A stretch of 64,000 nucleotides of DNA from Flavihumibacter soli (GCF_010692725.1 NZ_JAAFZB010000093.1:372001-436000); one strand, 5' to 3'. Shown: positions 16,082 through 25,140, counted from the first letter of the stretch. Numbers and translations are program-made. The notes: a model not told the origin generated them from the letters alone.

Positions 16082-18427
16082 ATGCTAAAAAAAATCAGCC
16101 TTATTTTTATTGTCTTTATTCAATTCCTAACTGTTTCGGCACAGCAAATTAATTTGAAGAGCGAAGGTTTAAACCTTAGTTTGTCTGCCAAAGGCCAATT
16201 AACCACATTGTCTGATCCTATTTCGGGTAAGAACTATCTGGCAATAGGAGAAAATGCTCCTTTGTTGCAAATTCGTGTAGGGAATGACTGGTACGAACCC
16301 GTTGAAGCTACTTTTAAATCGGGAATTATTTCTCTTATCTACCAGCCTGCAAAAATTACGGCTCAAGTAAAAGTGACTCAAAAGAAAACGCATTTAACTT
16401 TCGAATTGATTAAGATTGATGTGAAAGACAAAGTGAATGCGGTGATCTGGGGGGCTTATCCAACGATTGTCAACAAAACCATTGGAGAAGTAGTGGGTGT
16501 AGTTCGCGATGGCGAATACGCTATCGGAATCCAAGCTTTAAATGCGAAAACCGTTGGAGGTGTGTTAAATAATTCAGAAGGTTCTATTGAATCCCGTGGT
16601 TCTACCGCTACTCCGCAGCCTTATGGAAGTAGCTTGCAGGCTTTTAGTCTGGACCGTTCGAAAGACCGAAAAGTAACGGTTTGGGGACGTCCGGAAATGC
16701 CTGTAAAAGCAATTCCAAATGAAACGGTATTGGGATCGAAAATCGCTCTTTTTGGTTGTGCTGAACAGCAGGCTTTGTCACGTATTGGGGCAATCGAAAT
16801 AGCCGAAGGTCTTCCTCATGCACTTATTAATGGCGTCTGGTTCAAACAATCGCCTGAAACCGGAAGGGCCTATTTAATATCTGATTTTGATGAACAAACA
16901 GTCGATGCTATGTTGGATTATACGCAGCAAGCAGGACTGGCTTCGCTTTACCACGAAGGCCCTTTCAAATCCTGGGGGCATTTTATTTTGGATCCGGTTG
17001 CTTTTCCTAACGGGATTGCCGGGATGAAGACGGCTGTGGATAAAGCGAATAAAAAAGGGATTCGAATTGGGGTTCATACTTTGAGTACCTTCATCAATAC
17101 GAACGATCCTTATGTAACGCCTACTCCTGATAAACGTCTTTCGATGACAGGCTCATCGGTTTTAACAGAAAATGTAAGTGCGACAGCTAATGAAATACCG
17201 GTCGCTTCGGATCAATATTTTAAAGATATTAAATCCAGTACGTTGCATGCCGTAAAAATTGGTGATGAAATCATTCGTTTTAGGGAGGTTTCGGCACAAG
17301 AACCTTATAAACTATTGGATTGTCAACGTGGGATGTATGGTACAAAAGCGTCTGATCATTCAAAAGGTGAAATGGCCGGTATGCTGTTCGATTATCCCTA
17401 CAATACTTTGTTTCCAAATTTCGATTTGCAACAGGAAATAGCCGGAAACCTGGGACGTTTCTTTAATGAAACAGGTGTTTCTCACATGGATTTTGACGGG
17501 CACGAAGGTTGTTTGTCGGCAGGTCAAGGTGATTACGGCATGCAAATTTTTGCCGATAAAGTGATTAAAGACACCAAACACACTTTGGTAAACGGAACCA
17601 GTCGTTCCTATCACTACTACTGGCATCTTAGCCATTATTGGAATTGGGGGGAGCCCTGGTATGGGGGATTTCGCGAATCTCAGGGTGATTACCGTCTGGA
17701 AAACCAGCCTTTCCTGGAACGCAATTATATGCCTAATATGCTGGGATGGTTTTTACTTTCATCTACAACTTCCGCCGAGGATATTGAATGGATGATGGCA
17801 CGAGCGGCCGGTTATAATGCCGGTTTTGCTTTGGTAGCCCGATATAAAAATCTTCAGAGCAATCCGAATACTCCCCAGTTGCTGGCTTTAGTTAAACTGT
17901 GGCAGGAAGCCTACAGATCAAAAATTTTCTCAGCTGACCAGATTGCCCGATTGAAAAATCCGGAAAACGATTTTCATCTCGAAAGAAACAGTCAGGGATG
18001 GAAACTGTATCCGTTTAAGAAATACAAATTTGAGCATGAGAAAAAAATCCTTCAGCCAGGTGAACCAACTTTCTCGCAATGGGAATTTGTGAATAAGGAG
18101 GCTGAACAGCCGCTCAGTTTTACCTTAACTTTTATGGGTAAGGAAGGAAATATCAGCAATCCGTGGATTGAAATTGACGGTTATTTTAAAATGGAACTGC
18201 CAGGCTTATATGAAGCCGGAAATTCAGTTGTTTGCGACGGAACCAACATTAAGATATACAACAAGAAAGGTGGTTTTGTTAAGGATATTGCTTTGAAACA
18301 AACCATTCCGAGTCTTAAACCTGGAAAACATACTATAAAATTTGACTGCCAGTTTCCTGAGGAAATGGAATTGACTAACCGATTCATCATTAAGACAATG
18401 GGCAGCGCAGAAGTTATTTCTAAATAA
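16082..18427 (+). CDS. Secreted putative glycoside hydrolase, family not recognised
   Basis: The 781-residue protein starts with a clear signal peptide (MLKKISLIFIVFIQFLTVSA). The first ~240 residues are beta-rich, like the N-terminal domain of clan-D-type glycosidases. The middle (about 270-620) reads like a (beta/alpha)8 barrel, with segments such as LASLYHEGPFKSWGHF, GIRIGVHTLSTFI and GVSHMDFDGHEG, where D470, D472 or E475 could be catalytic. The C-terminal ~130 residues resemble a beta-sandwich. I cannot assign a GH family. The gene follows the GH38 gene by 90 nt on the same strand, so it probably acts on the same glycan. Confidence 0.6.
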   Translation: MLKKISLIFIVFIQFLTVSAQQINLKSEGLNLSLSAKGQLTTLSDPISGKNYLAIGENAPLLQIRVGNDWYEPVEATFKSGIISLIYQPAKITAQVKVTQKKTHLTFELIKIDVKDKVNAVIWGAYPTIVNKTIGEVVGVVRDGEYAIGIQALNAKTVGGVLNNSEGSIESRGSTATPQPYGSSLQAFSLDRSKDRKVTVWGRPEMPVKAIPNETVLGSKIALFGCAEQQALSRIGAIEIAEGLPHALINGVWFKQSPETGRAYLISDFDEQTVDAMLDYTQQAGLASLYHEGPFKSWGHFILDPVAFPNGIAGMKTAVDKANKKGIRIGVHTLSTFINTNDPYVTPTPDKRLSMTGSSVLTENVSATANEIPVASDQYFKDIKSSTLHAVKIGDEIIRFREVSAQEPYKLLDCQRGMYGTKASDHSKGEMAGMLFDYPYNTLFPNFDLQQEIAGNLGRFFNETGVSHMDFDGHEGCLSAGQGDYGMQIFADKVIKDTKHTLVNGTSRSYHYYWHLSHYWNWGEPWYGGFRESQGDYRLENQPFLERNYMPNMLGWFLLSSTTSAEDIEWMMARAAGYNAGFALVARYKNLQSNPNTPQLLALVKLWQEAYRSKIFSADQIARLKNPENDFHLERNSQGWKLYPFKKYKFEHEKKILQPGEPTFSQWEFVNKEAEQPLSFTLTFMGKEGNISNPWIEIDGYFKMELPGLYEAGNSVVCDGTNIKIYNKKGGFVKDIALKQTIPSLKPGKHTIKFDCQFPEEMELTNRFIIKTMGSAEVISK

Positions 18428-18443
18428 CCAATTTTCAACCAGG

Positions 18444-18512
18444 ATATTTTCCTTTAAAGCTCCCTCAGCCGGTGGAGATTCCTGGGTGTTTATAGATGAA
18501 ATAGTGGTTCGA
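18444..18512 (+). pseudogene. Possible C-terminal gene remnant
   Basis: One frame reads RIFSFKAPSAGGDSWVFIDE and on to IVVR before a TAA. The SWVFIDEIVV-type ending is typical of beta-sandwich C-termini of secreted carbohydrate-active proteins. It has no start and no upstream domain, so it may be the tail of a deleted gene of this island. Short length keeps confidence low. Confidence 0.25.
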
Positions 18513-18614
18513 TAATGCAGGATTTCTAATGGTACTTCACAAAGCAGACCATCTGTTCTATAGGCAAAATTCATTAAACCCTGGTTTGGTTGGGATAAGA
18601 CTTCCTACAACTAT

Positions 18615-18648
18615 AAAAACAGGCATGCAAAATATGATGCCTGTTTTT
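18615..18648. terminator. Bidirectional terminator between convergent genes
   Basis: Arms AAAAACAGGCAT (18615-18626) and ATGCCTGTTTTT (18637-18648) are perfect complements with a 10-nt loop and give T-runs on both strands. It lies between the plus-strand island and the minus-strand small gene at 18662. Confidence 0.85.
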
Positions 18649-18661
18649 ACATTGATGATCT

Positions 18662-18946
18662 TCAACTAAGGTTTCCTTCTGCCTGTTGAATTTTAGGTAG
18701 TCCCATCGACTTCTCTACGTTTACTTCGTAACAGAAGTTGTTTGCATACTGTCCTGCATTCGTATCAAGGAACTGCTGAACATCCTGTGCATTTTCGGCT
18801 TCCCAAAGGCAGGTACCCGTTTTAGCGTCCATAGCAGGATAAACGCCATGCAGTTTTAAATTGCCCGGCAAATTTTTTGACACGTTTTCTGCAGCAGCCC
18901 AGAAACCTTCAGGATCGCTGATGTTGTGATGTGCGATAACTAACAT
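18662..18946 (-). CDS. Small protein, probably dimeric alpha/beta-barrel (ABM-like) fold
   Basis: This is a 94-residue soluble protein. The pattern MLVIAHHNISDPEGFWAAAE, a central CLWEAENAQDVQQFLD and a terminal FCYEVNVEKSMGLP has the beta-alpha-beta layout of small ferredoxin-like dimeric barrels. I cannot name a specific family with confidence. It is a single gene with a good ATG at 18946 and the shared terminator at its 3' end. Confidence 0.65.
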   Translation of the reverse strand: MLVIAHHNISDPEGFWAAAENVSKNLPGNLKLHGVYPAMDAKTGTCLWEAENAQDVQQFLDTNAGQYANNFCYEVNVEKSMGLPKIQQAEGNLS

Positions 18947-19185
18947 AGTCTTTAAATTTTGAATTAATTGGTTACCTAACGTCAGTCAGAGTAAATTTAA
19001 AGCTTGCAAAAAGGAAGTATTATGCGCGAGTTAGTAAATAGAAAGTTACATCAAAGCATAGGCTTTTCCTAATCCAAATTGCATAGGTTTTCTACGAAAT
19101 TAAGCTTAGGAAAAGTCCCGATGCTCAACGAAATAACCAAGCTGATCGATCACATTAAACGTTAAAACGAAGTTATAGGTCAAGT
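18947..19185. other. Non-coding spacer
   Basis: This divergent spacer holds the promoter of the small gene at 18946 and then the duplicated upstream block that begins at 19186. I see no open frame of note and no RNA gene. Confidence 0.5.
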
Positions 19186-19259
19186 AAAGGGAGTCTTCTT
19201 GCTTATAGCGGTCTCTGCTTAGTCTGGTTGAAGTTTGTATCTTCACAAGCTAATTAAAC
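19186..19259 (+). repeat. Duplicated upstream block, copy 1
   Basis: Seventy-four bases, from AAAGGGAG to AAGCTAATTAAAC, align with 20319-20396 in the same orientation, sharing stretches such as GGTCTCTGC and GAAGTTTGTAT. TATCTTCA at 19238-19245 resembles the Bacteroidota -7 box TAnnTTTG. Copy 1 precedes the endonuclease/phosphatase gene and copy 2 the lipoprotein gene. Confidence 0.7.
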
Positions 19260-19336
19260 AGTATGTTATCTTCCAGTACCTCAAGGTTAATATACTGTAT
19301 GGCAATCAACCTTAACTAAGTTATATACTAAATACC

Positions 19337-20134
19337 ATGAATCCGAAACTCATTTTTTTTCTGACAATAAATCTTCTGATGAGCATTTCTTTGGTTTCCG
19401 TCTGTCAGGAGATAACCGTAATGACCTTCAATATCTATCACGGAGAGAAAAATTATGTGCCCGGCAAAAGTAACCTGAAGCAGATCGCTGAGGTGATCAA
19501 CGAATATAAACCGGACTTTGTAGCTATGCAGGAAGTAGACAGCCTGACTCAAAGAACCGCGGCCCTAAACCAGGGCATTGCCCAGGACCTGATAAAGGAA
19601 CTTGCCACATTAACGGGAATGTATGGCCATTTCGGAAAAGCGATTGATTACAGCGGCGGCGGTTACGGCGAAGGGATTTTGTCCCGCTATCCGACACGGT
19701 CAAAGGTTTATAACCTGCCGATTCCGAAAGGGGGGGAAGGCCGTGCGCTTCTTACCGTCAGTTGCACATTACCGGGCGGCCGGGAACTCGTGTTTGCAGG
19801 TACTCATTTATGCCACAAATATGCCGAAAATCGACAGGCGCAGGCGGAAGCTATTGCCGCTATTTTTAAGGACATAAAATCGCCGGTGATCATGGGTGGT
19901 GATTTTAACTTCACGCCGGGTACCGCTCCTTACAAGGTTATCGGGGAGCAGTTTTCAGATGCGGCCGTCGTTCACGGCGATCCACAGTTTACCATTCCCT
20001 ATCATAGTCCTAGCGAGCGGATCGACTATATATTTCTCTCCCGCAATCAGCGATGGCTTGTAAAGGACGTGACTGTGATAAGAAATGACGCATCTGATCA
20101 TATGCCTGTTTTTGTAAAGCTAAAATTGGAATAG
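19337..20134 (+). CDS. Secreted endonuclease/exonuclease/phosphatase-family protein
   Basis: A signal peptide (MNPKLIFFLTINLLMSISLVSVC) precedes a complete EEP fold of about 240 residues. Typical motifs are MTFNIYHGE, DFVAMQEVD (Mg-binding Glu), FAGTHLCH, GGDFNFTPG and the final SDHMPVFVKL (catalytic Asp-His). Secreted members include nucleases, sphingomyelinases and sugar-phosphate phosphatases, and the sequence does not decide between them. It is probably periplasmic or exported. It lies about 80 nt downstream of the duplicated upstream block. Confidence 0.88.
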   Translation: MNPKLIFFLTINLLMSISLVSVCQEITVMTFNIYHGEKNYVPGKSNLKQIAEVINEYKPDFVAMQEVDSLTQRTAALNQGIAQDLIKELATLTGMYGHFGKAIDYSGGGYGEGILSRYPTRSKVYNLPIPKGGEGRALLTVSCTLPGGRELVFAGTHLCHKYAENRQAQAEAIAAIFKDIKSPVIMGGDFNFTPGTAPYKVIGEQFSDAAVVHGDPQFTIPYHSPSERIDYIFLSRNQRWLVKDVTVIRNDASDHMPVFVKLKLE

Positions 20135-20318
20135 CAAGAGTAAGTAACCTGCCAGAGAGTTCTGTTTTTGATGGATTGCAGTATCGCGGAAACGAGGTAC
20201 TGCCGCAACGGTTAATATCTGTATCCGGTAAGGTTGAAGACTCGGGACAGTGATGAAGAATCCTTCACCTTATCACCGCGACTGCCTGATGTCTTGCTCT
20301 TCAGGCATCGGTATCGCC

Positions 20319-20396
20319 AAAGGGAGCCACTTATTGCTTCTATTGGTCTCTGCCTAATCTGGCGGAAGTTTGTATATTCAGAGAAGCTAATTAAAC
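20319..20396 (+). repeat. Duplicated upstream block, copy 2
   Basis: A 78-nt match to 19186-19259. TATATTCA at 20373-20380 takes the place of the TATCTTCA box of copy 1. It ends 16 nt before the ATG of the lipoprotein gene, so this block probably contains its promoter and leader. Confidence 0.7.
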
Positions 20397-20412
20397 TTTT
20401 AGAGATCAATTC

Positions 20413-20874
20413 ATGAAACTTAAAATCGCAATTTTAATGATCAGCACCTTCCTGATGTCCTGCGGAGCAGAGAAGCAGGATGCTAAATTAAACTCCCCGC
20501 AGTTAACCGGCACCTGGAAACTGCTTACGGCAACTCTGATCGAGAAGGGGGACACCACTGTTACAGATTACACCAAAGACCTTTCTTTCATTAAAATTAT
20601 CAATGACACCCACTTTGCTTTTTTACAGCACGATTTAAATAAAGGCAAGGACTCTGCTGCAGTTTTCGTTTCCGGCGGCGGAAAATATACGCTTAAGAAT
20701 AATTCATACACCGAGCATCTGGAATATTGCAGCGCCCGGAATTGGGAGGGTAATGATTTTGTATTTACGATCACACTAAAGAATGATACCCTTGTTCAGA
20801 GTGGACTAGAAAAGGTCGAAGCGGAAGGTGTTAACCGGGTTAATATTGAAAAGTACGTCAGATGGAATGAATAG
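20413..20874 (+). CDS. Lipocalin-like lipoprotein
   Basis: A 153-residue protein with a lipoprotein signal (MKLKIAILMISTFLMSC, lipid Cys17). The mature part begins with LTGTWKLLTATLIEKGD and continues with alternating beta strands ending VRWNE, a pattern seen in lipocalin-like/DUF4488-type proteins of Bacteroidota. The ligand is unknown. It is a single gene following the duplicated upstream block and a spacer of about 280 nt after the EEP gene. Confidence 0.72.
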   Translation: MKLKIAILMISTFLMSCGAEKQDAKLNSPQLTGTWKLLTATLIEKGDTTVTDYTKDLSFIKIINDTHFAFLQHDLNKGKDSAAVFVSGGGKYTLKNNSYTEHLEYCSARNWEGNDFVFTITLKNDTLVQSGLEKVEAEGVNRVNIEKYVRWNE

Positions 20875-20968
20875 TCCAGAGACGGTCTGTGGGTACTTTA
20901 GGGTGCCTATCGAACTTCCCGGCTGAATGAAGCGGACGTCTGTTAAATTAGCAACAAGTCAGGAGGAA

Positions 20969-21009
20969 ATAAAAACGGGAAAGAACGTGTTAAAATACGT
21001 CTTTCCCGT
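20969..21009 (-). terminator. Terminator downstream of the tRNA genes
   Basis: Arms 20975-20988 and 20997-21009 form a strong stem containing ACGGGAAAG/CTTTCCCGT. On the minus strand it is followed by a T-rich tract (20969-20975). It ends the transcript carrying tRNA-Leu and probably tRNA-Gly. Confidence 0.85.
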
Positions 21010-21013
21010 CTAG

Positions 21014-21099
21014 TACTGAAGGCGGGAATCGAACCCGCACTCGCTTTAAGGCGAACAGGATTTTAAGTCCTGCGTGTCTACCAGTTCCACCACTTCAGC
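21014..21099 (-). tRNA. tRNA-Leu (UAA)
   Basis: The minus strand folds into a class II cloverleaf of 86 nt. The acceptor stem GCTGAAG pairs with CTTCAGT with discriminator A, the anticodon stem-loop CAGGA-CTTAAAA-TCCTG gives anticodon UAA, a long variable arm (CGCCTTAAAGCG) is present, and the T-arm GCGGGTTCGATTCCCGC is canonical. CCA is not encoded. Confidence 0.97.
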
Positions 21100-21122
21100 A
21101 GGTGTTAACCTTTTAAACTTAA

Positions 21123-21147
21123 ATCCCTTCCTGGTAGGGGAAGGGAT
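21123..21147. other. Hairpin between two tRNA genes
   Basis: ATCCCTTCC (21123-21131) pairs with GGAAGGGAT (21139-21147) in the spacer between tRNA-Gly and tRNA-Leu. With no T-tract it is more likely a processing or spacer structure than a terminator. Confidence 0.4.
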
Positions 21148-21148
21148 C

Positions 21149-21224
<76 letters not shown>

Positions 21225-21356
21225 ATTTTAATGAAAATTCCCAAGTTTCTGCAGAAGGTTTCTTCTGATACTTCGCAAGCTTCTCTCGCGTTTTGGTGAT
21301 GCAAATATAGAGAGAAAAGGTTTCCTGTCAAGTAATTTTTCACTTTTTTTAAAGTT

Positions 21357-21845
21357 TTATTCTAACTCTTTGTCTTTCAGTATATCTGAAATCAAGTCTG
21401 TTTCAAAACCCCGGGAAGCTGCGTACTGAATCAATTTATACCGCCTCTTAAAAGGGTCATTCTCACGGAGTGTGGTCATTTTTTTGTCAAGCAGCTGATC
21501 CAGTTTCTTTATGTAATCGTCCGGATCGATTCTTTGAAGCGACTTTTGAATGAGTTTATCGGGAACGCGTTTTAATTTCAAACCCTGCCTGATCTTTACT
21601 TTACCCCAGCCCTTTATTCGGAACTTTCCCAGCGTGTAACTCAAAGAGAAGCGCTCTTCATTCAAAAAGTTATTTTCTATTAACTCTGAGATGATGATTT
21701 CCACCTCGGTTTGATGCAATCCCCATTCATAAAGCTTATTCCGCACTTCATACTGTGAACGCTCCTGGTATGCGCAAAAGTTTTCAGCCTTCACAATAGC
21801 CTCTTGTGGGGTAAAAACTTTTAATTTGGTCTGGGAGTTTAGCAT
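21357..21845 (-). CDS. recX: RecX-family regulatory protein
   Basis: RecX binds and modulates RecA filaments. The 162-residue, highly charged, all-helical protein shows the three-repeat RecX layout: CAYQERSQYEVRNKLYEWG, then LIENNFLNEERFSLSYTLGKF with GWGKVKIRQGL, and a final YKLIQYAASRGFETDLISDIL. recA is not in the window. It is divergent from murF-alr, with 64 nt between the two ATGs (21845 and 21910). Confidence 0.85.
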   Translation of the reverse strand: MLNSQTKLKVFTPQEAIVKAENFCAYQERSQYEVRNKLYEWGLHQTEVEIIISELIENNFLNEERFSLSYTLGKFRIKGWGKVKIRQGLKLKRVPDKLIQKSLQRIDPDDYIKKLDQLLDKKMTTLRENDPFKRRYKLIQYAASRGFETDLISDILKDKELE

Positions 21846-21909
21846 TCGGGTAGAGCAATTTTGTAAAAGATCATAACAATCTTAATAATTTAGTGAAATT
21901 CGTGCAATT

Positions 21910-24369
21910 ATGAATCACATCCTGTATTCCGTCGACGAAATTACTCAAACTATCGGCGGAAATGCCTTCATTGAATTGCCCGAAACAAAGATTCGCACAA
22001 TTTTAACAGATAGCCGTAAGGTAACGGATTCCGGGCAAGCAATATTCTTCGCATTGAAAGGGCGCCGGGACGGGCATGTTTTTTTAGAGGATGTTTACAA
22101 TAAGGGTGTTCGTAATTTCGTGATAGGGCAAGCCGAACTCGATAGATCTGGTTTTTCCGGAGCTAATTTCTTTGTCGTGCCCGATACGCTCCTGGCACTT
22201 CAGCAGCTTGCAACTCACCACCGCTCGAAATTTGATTACCCGGTGATCGGTATTACAGGAAGCAACGGGAAAACCGTTGTCAAGGAATGGCTGTATCAAC
22301 TCCTTGCCCCTGAGAATAATATCGTTCGAAGTCCCAAGAGTTATAATTCACAGATTGGTGTGCCGCTCTCCGTTTGGGAAATGAACGAAGAAAATGACCT
22401 CGGGATATTTGAAGCCGGCGTTTCCAAAACCGGCGAAATGGAAAGGCTGGCCCCGATCATACGTCCCACAATCGGCATATTAACGAATATCGGCGAAGCC
22501 CATAGCGAGGGTTTTGAAACCCTGGATGAGAAGATAGAAGAGAAACTGAAGCTGTTTGAGGGCGTTGATATTTTTATTTATTCCTGCAAGTATCTTGATC
22601 AGTATCAAGGTGAGTTGCCCGGCAAGAACAAGTTTTCCTGGTGCTATCGTGACAAAGCGGACCTCGAAGTATTTGACGATGAAGTGCTCGAGGACAAATT
22701 CCAGTTTTTGCGGGCACACTATAATGGGATAGATGTGCAGGCTGTAATACCTTTTACAGATCACGCGTCGATAGAGAACGGCATTATTTGCTGGGCGACC
22801 TTACTCGCTCTCGGTTACGACCCCGAAGAAGCGGACAAACGCCTCGAAAAACTTTTGCCTGTAAACATGCGGCTGGAACTTAAAAATGGAGTTAACAATT
22901 GTTCAATTATTGATGACTCCTATAGTCTTGATTTGTCATCATTAGCCATTGCACTTGATTTTCTTAAGCAGCAGAAGCAACATCTACGCCGAACGCTCAT
23001 CCTGTCTGATATTCCCGGAACTAACGGCAACCGATCAGCCGTTTATGCAAAAGTTGCGAGTTTATTGGAGAATAAGGATGTAGACCGGCTGATAGGGGTA
23101 GGAAGCCAGATATCTGAGTTTACCTTTCCGGTCGAAAGCATTTTTTTTAAAAATACCGAGGAGTTTCTTCAAAACCTTCAATCGCTAAAGCTTTTTAACG
23201 AAACGATTTTGCTGAAAGGGGCACGGGTATTTGAGTTCGAAAGGATCAGTACGGTTCTTACTCAAAAAGTTCATGAAACCATACTGGAGATCAACCTGAC
23301 GGCGATAGAACATAATCTCAATTATTACAAGACCCATCTTAAGCCGGCTGTCAAGCTGATGGCTATGGTAAAAGCCTTTTCATATGGCAGCGGCAGCTTC
23401 GAAATAGCCAACCTGCTTGAATTTAATAAGGTGGATTACCTGGCAGTTGCCTATGCGGATGAGGGTGTCTCTTTGCGGGCTGCCGGAAGTACATTACCCA
23501 TTATGGTAATGAGCCCCGATGTGATGGCCTTTGATACGATCATTGAAAATGATCTTGAACCGGAGATCTATAGTTTTAGAATTTTCGAAGAGTTTGTCGA
23601 TGTGCTAAACCGTAAAAACCTGGAAAATTATCCTATCCATCTGAAACTTGATACAGGAATGCACAGGCTTGGATTTATGGCTTCGGAAGTTAGTAAGCTG
23701 ATCGACCTCCTCGCAGAAACCAAGGCAGTAAAGATTAAAAGTATATTCTCTCATCTGGCGGCAAGCGATGAACCGGAGCATGACGAATTTACGAAAACTC
23801 AGATCCGAACTTTCGAAAACATTTCCTCGAAAATATCATCTGCAGTCGGTTATTCAGTTTTTCGACACATAGCCAATACTTCAGCAATAAGCCGCTGGCC
23901 TGACAGCCAGTTCGATATGGTAAGGCTGGGTATCGGTCTTTATGGTATTGATAGTTCATATAAAGAGAGATCTCCTTTGCAAACCGTAACTTCGCTGAAA
24001 ACAAGCATTTCCCAGGTGAAAGAGATCGCGCCCGGAGATACCGTCGGCTATTCACGGGAAGGCAGACTGCCGGAAGGGGGGAAGATCGCTACTGTTAAGA
24101 TAGGCTATGCAGACGGGTACAGTCGGGCTCTGGGCAATGGCGTCGGCCATATGATGATCGACGGTAAACGAGTGCCTACTATAGGCAAGATCTGCATGGA
24201 TATGTGCATGCTTGACGTTACCGGTCTTGACGTAGGTGAAGGTGACGAAGTTACCGTGTTCAACGACCAGATCCGGGTAGAAGAGATCGCCGCTGCGATC
24301 AATACAATTCCCTATGAGATACTGACAAGTATTTCACAAAGGGTTAAAAGGGTTTATTATTATGAATAG
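21910..24369 (+). CDS. Bifunctional MurF ligase / alanine racemase
   Basis: The N-terminal ~450 residues are a MurF-type Mur ligase that adds D-Ala-D-Ala to the UDP-MurNAc tripeptide. The ATP loop is GITGSNGKTVVKEW. The C-terminal ~365 residues are a fold-III alanine racemase with the PLP lysine in MAMVKAFSYGSG and the catalytic Tyr in VGYSREGRLP. The fusion couples D-Ala formation to its use and is characteristic of Bacteroidota. Length and domain order fit the fused family. No frameshift is seen at the junction (around LTQKVHETILEINLTAIEHN). Confidence 0.95.
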   Translation: MNHILYSVDEITQTIGGNAFIELPETKIRTILTDSRKVTDSGQAIFFALKGRRDGHVFLEDVYNKGVRNFVIGQAELDRSGFSGANFFVVPDTLLALQQLATHHRSKFDYPVIGITGSNGKTVVKEWLYQLLAPENNIVRSPKSYNSQIGVPLSVWEMNEENDLGIFEAGVSKTGEMERLAPIIRPTIGILTNIGEAHSEGFETLDEKIEEKLKLFEGVDIFIYSCKYLDQYQGELPGKNKFSWCYRDKADLEVFDDEVLEDKFQFLRAHYNGIDVQAVIPFTDHASIENGIICWATLLALGYDPEEADKRLEKLLPVNMRLELKNGVNNCSIIDDSYSLDLSSLAIALDFLKQQKQHLRRTLILSDIPGTNGNRSAVYAKVASLLENKDVDRLIGVGSQISEFTFPVESIFFKNTEEFLQNLQSLKLFNETILLKGARVFEFERISTVLTQKVHETILEINLTAIEHNLNYYKTHLKPAVKLMAMVKAFSYGSGSFEIANLLEFNKVDYLAVAYADEGVSLRAAGSTLPIMVMSPDVMAFDTIIENDLEPEIYSFRIFEEFVDVLNRKNLENYPIHLKLDTGMHRLGFMASEVSKLIDLLAETKAVKIKSIFSHLAASDEPEHDEFTKTQIRTFENISSKISSAVGYSVFRHIANTSAISRWPDSQFDMVRLGIGLYGIDSSYKERSPLQTVTSLKTSISQVKEIAPGDTVGYSREGRLPEGGKIATVKIGYADGYSRALGNGVGHMMIDGKRVPTIGKICMDMCMLDVTGLDVGEGDEVTVFNDQIRVEEIAAAINTIPYEILTSISQRVKRVYYYE

Positions 24370-24528
24370 GTAATGTGCTAATTTGTTAATAGGATAATAT
24401 GCAAATACGGTAATTAGATAATGACTTTTGTGCAATGCCCAAAAATATTCATCCTTAAACACTCATTACCACATTTCATACTATCTCATTACCACATTAC
24501 CATATTATCACATTAACACATTACATCA
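24370..24528. repeat. AT-rich inverted-repeat spacer
   Basis: The left part (TAATGTGCTAATTTGTTAAT near 24371) and the right part (ATTAACACATTAC near 24511) are inverted copies of degenerate TAATGTG/TAATTTG units. It fills the gap between murF-alr and the DUF502 gene and could form a long stem. Motifs such as AATTTGTTAAT also occur in the flanks of the four-helix-bundle gene at 30825-31256. Confidence 0.6.
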
Positions 24529-25140
24529 ATGAACAAAATCTTTCGGGCACTGCTTAATTACCTAATCAAAGGAGCCTTAGTTGTACTTCCTTTAGGAGCC
24601 GCTATTTTTCTGATATACTGGATCATATCCAAAATTGACTATGCCCTGAACCTCAGCGACGTTATCTGGGTTGATCAGGCCGGTAATCCTATTTATATAC
24701 CAGGCCTGGGTATTGTATCCATACTGGTACTCTTGTTATTAGCTGGTATTATCGTAACGAATTTTGTAACCGAACCAATCTATAACTGGTTCAGCCGCTG
24801 GTTAGACCGGCTTCCCATTTTCAATTTCATTTACCATTCTGTAAAGGATCTGGCTGAGGCTTTTGTTGGTGATGAAAAGAAGTTCAGCGAACCAGTAATC
24901 GTCGAAATAAATGAATTTGGGCTGAAACAGATAGGTTTTTTAACGCAAAAGGATCTTGCGAGGATCGGGCATCCCGGAGAAGTAGCCGTCTATTTTCCCT
25001 TCTCATACTCATTTGCAGGTCAGCTTTGTATCATCAGCGTGGATAAAGTGAAACCACTTAAAATGTCTGCAGGTGAGGCAATGAAGTTTGTTGTATCAGG
25101 CGGTGTAAGCCACCTCGAAACTCACCATCCGGAAGGCTGA
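24529..25140 (+). CDS. DUF502 family membrane protein
   Basis: A 203-residue protein with two N-terminal transmembrane helices (LIKGALVVLPLGAAIFLIYW and a second around residues 60-80), followed by a cytosolic or periplasmic beta-rich region. The DUF502 pattern PIFNFIYHSVKDLAEAF and the later GQLCIISVDKVKPLKMSAGEAMKFVVSGG are visible. Function is not established. The last 19 nt overlap the end of the convergent 2H phosphoesterase gene. Confidence 0.9.
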   Translation: MNKIFRALLNYLIKGALVVLPLGAAIFLIYWIISKIDYALNLSDVIWVDQAGNPIYIPGLGIVSILVLLLLAGIIVTNFVTEPIYNWFSRWLDRLPIFNFIYHSVKDLAEAFVGDEKKFSEPVIVEINEFGLKQIGFLTQKDLARIGHPGEVAVYFPFSYSFAGQLCIISVDKVKPLKMSAGEAMKFVVSGGVSHLETHHPEG

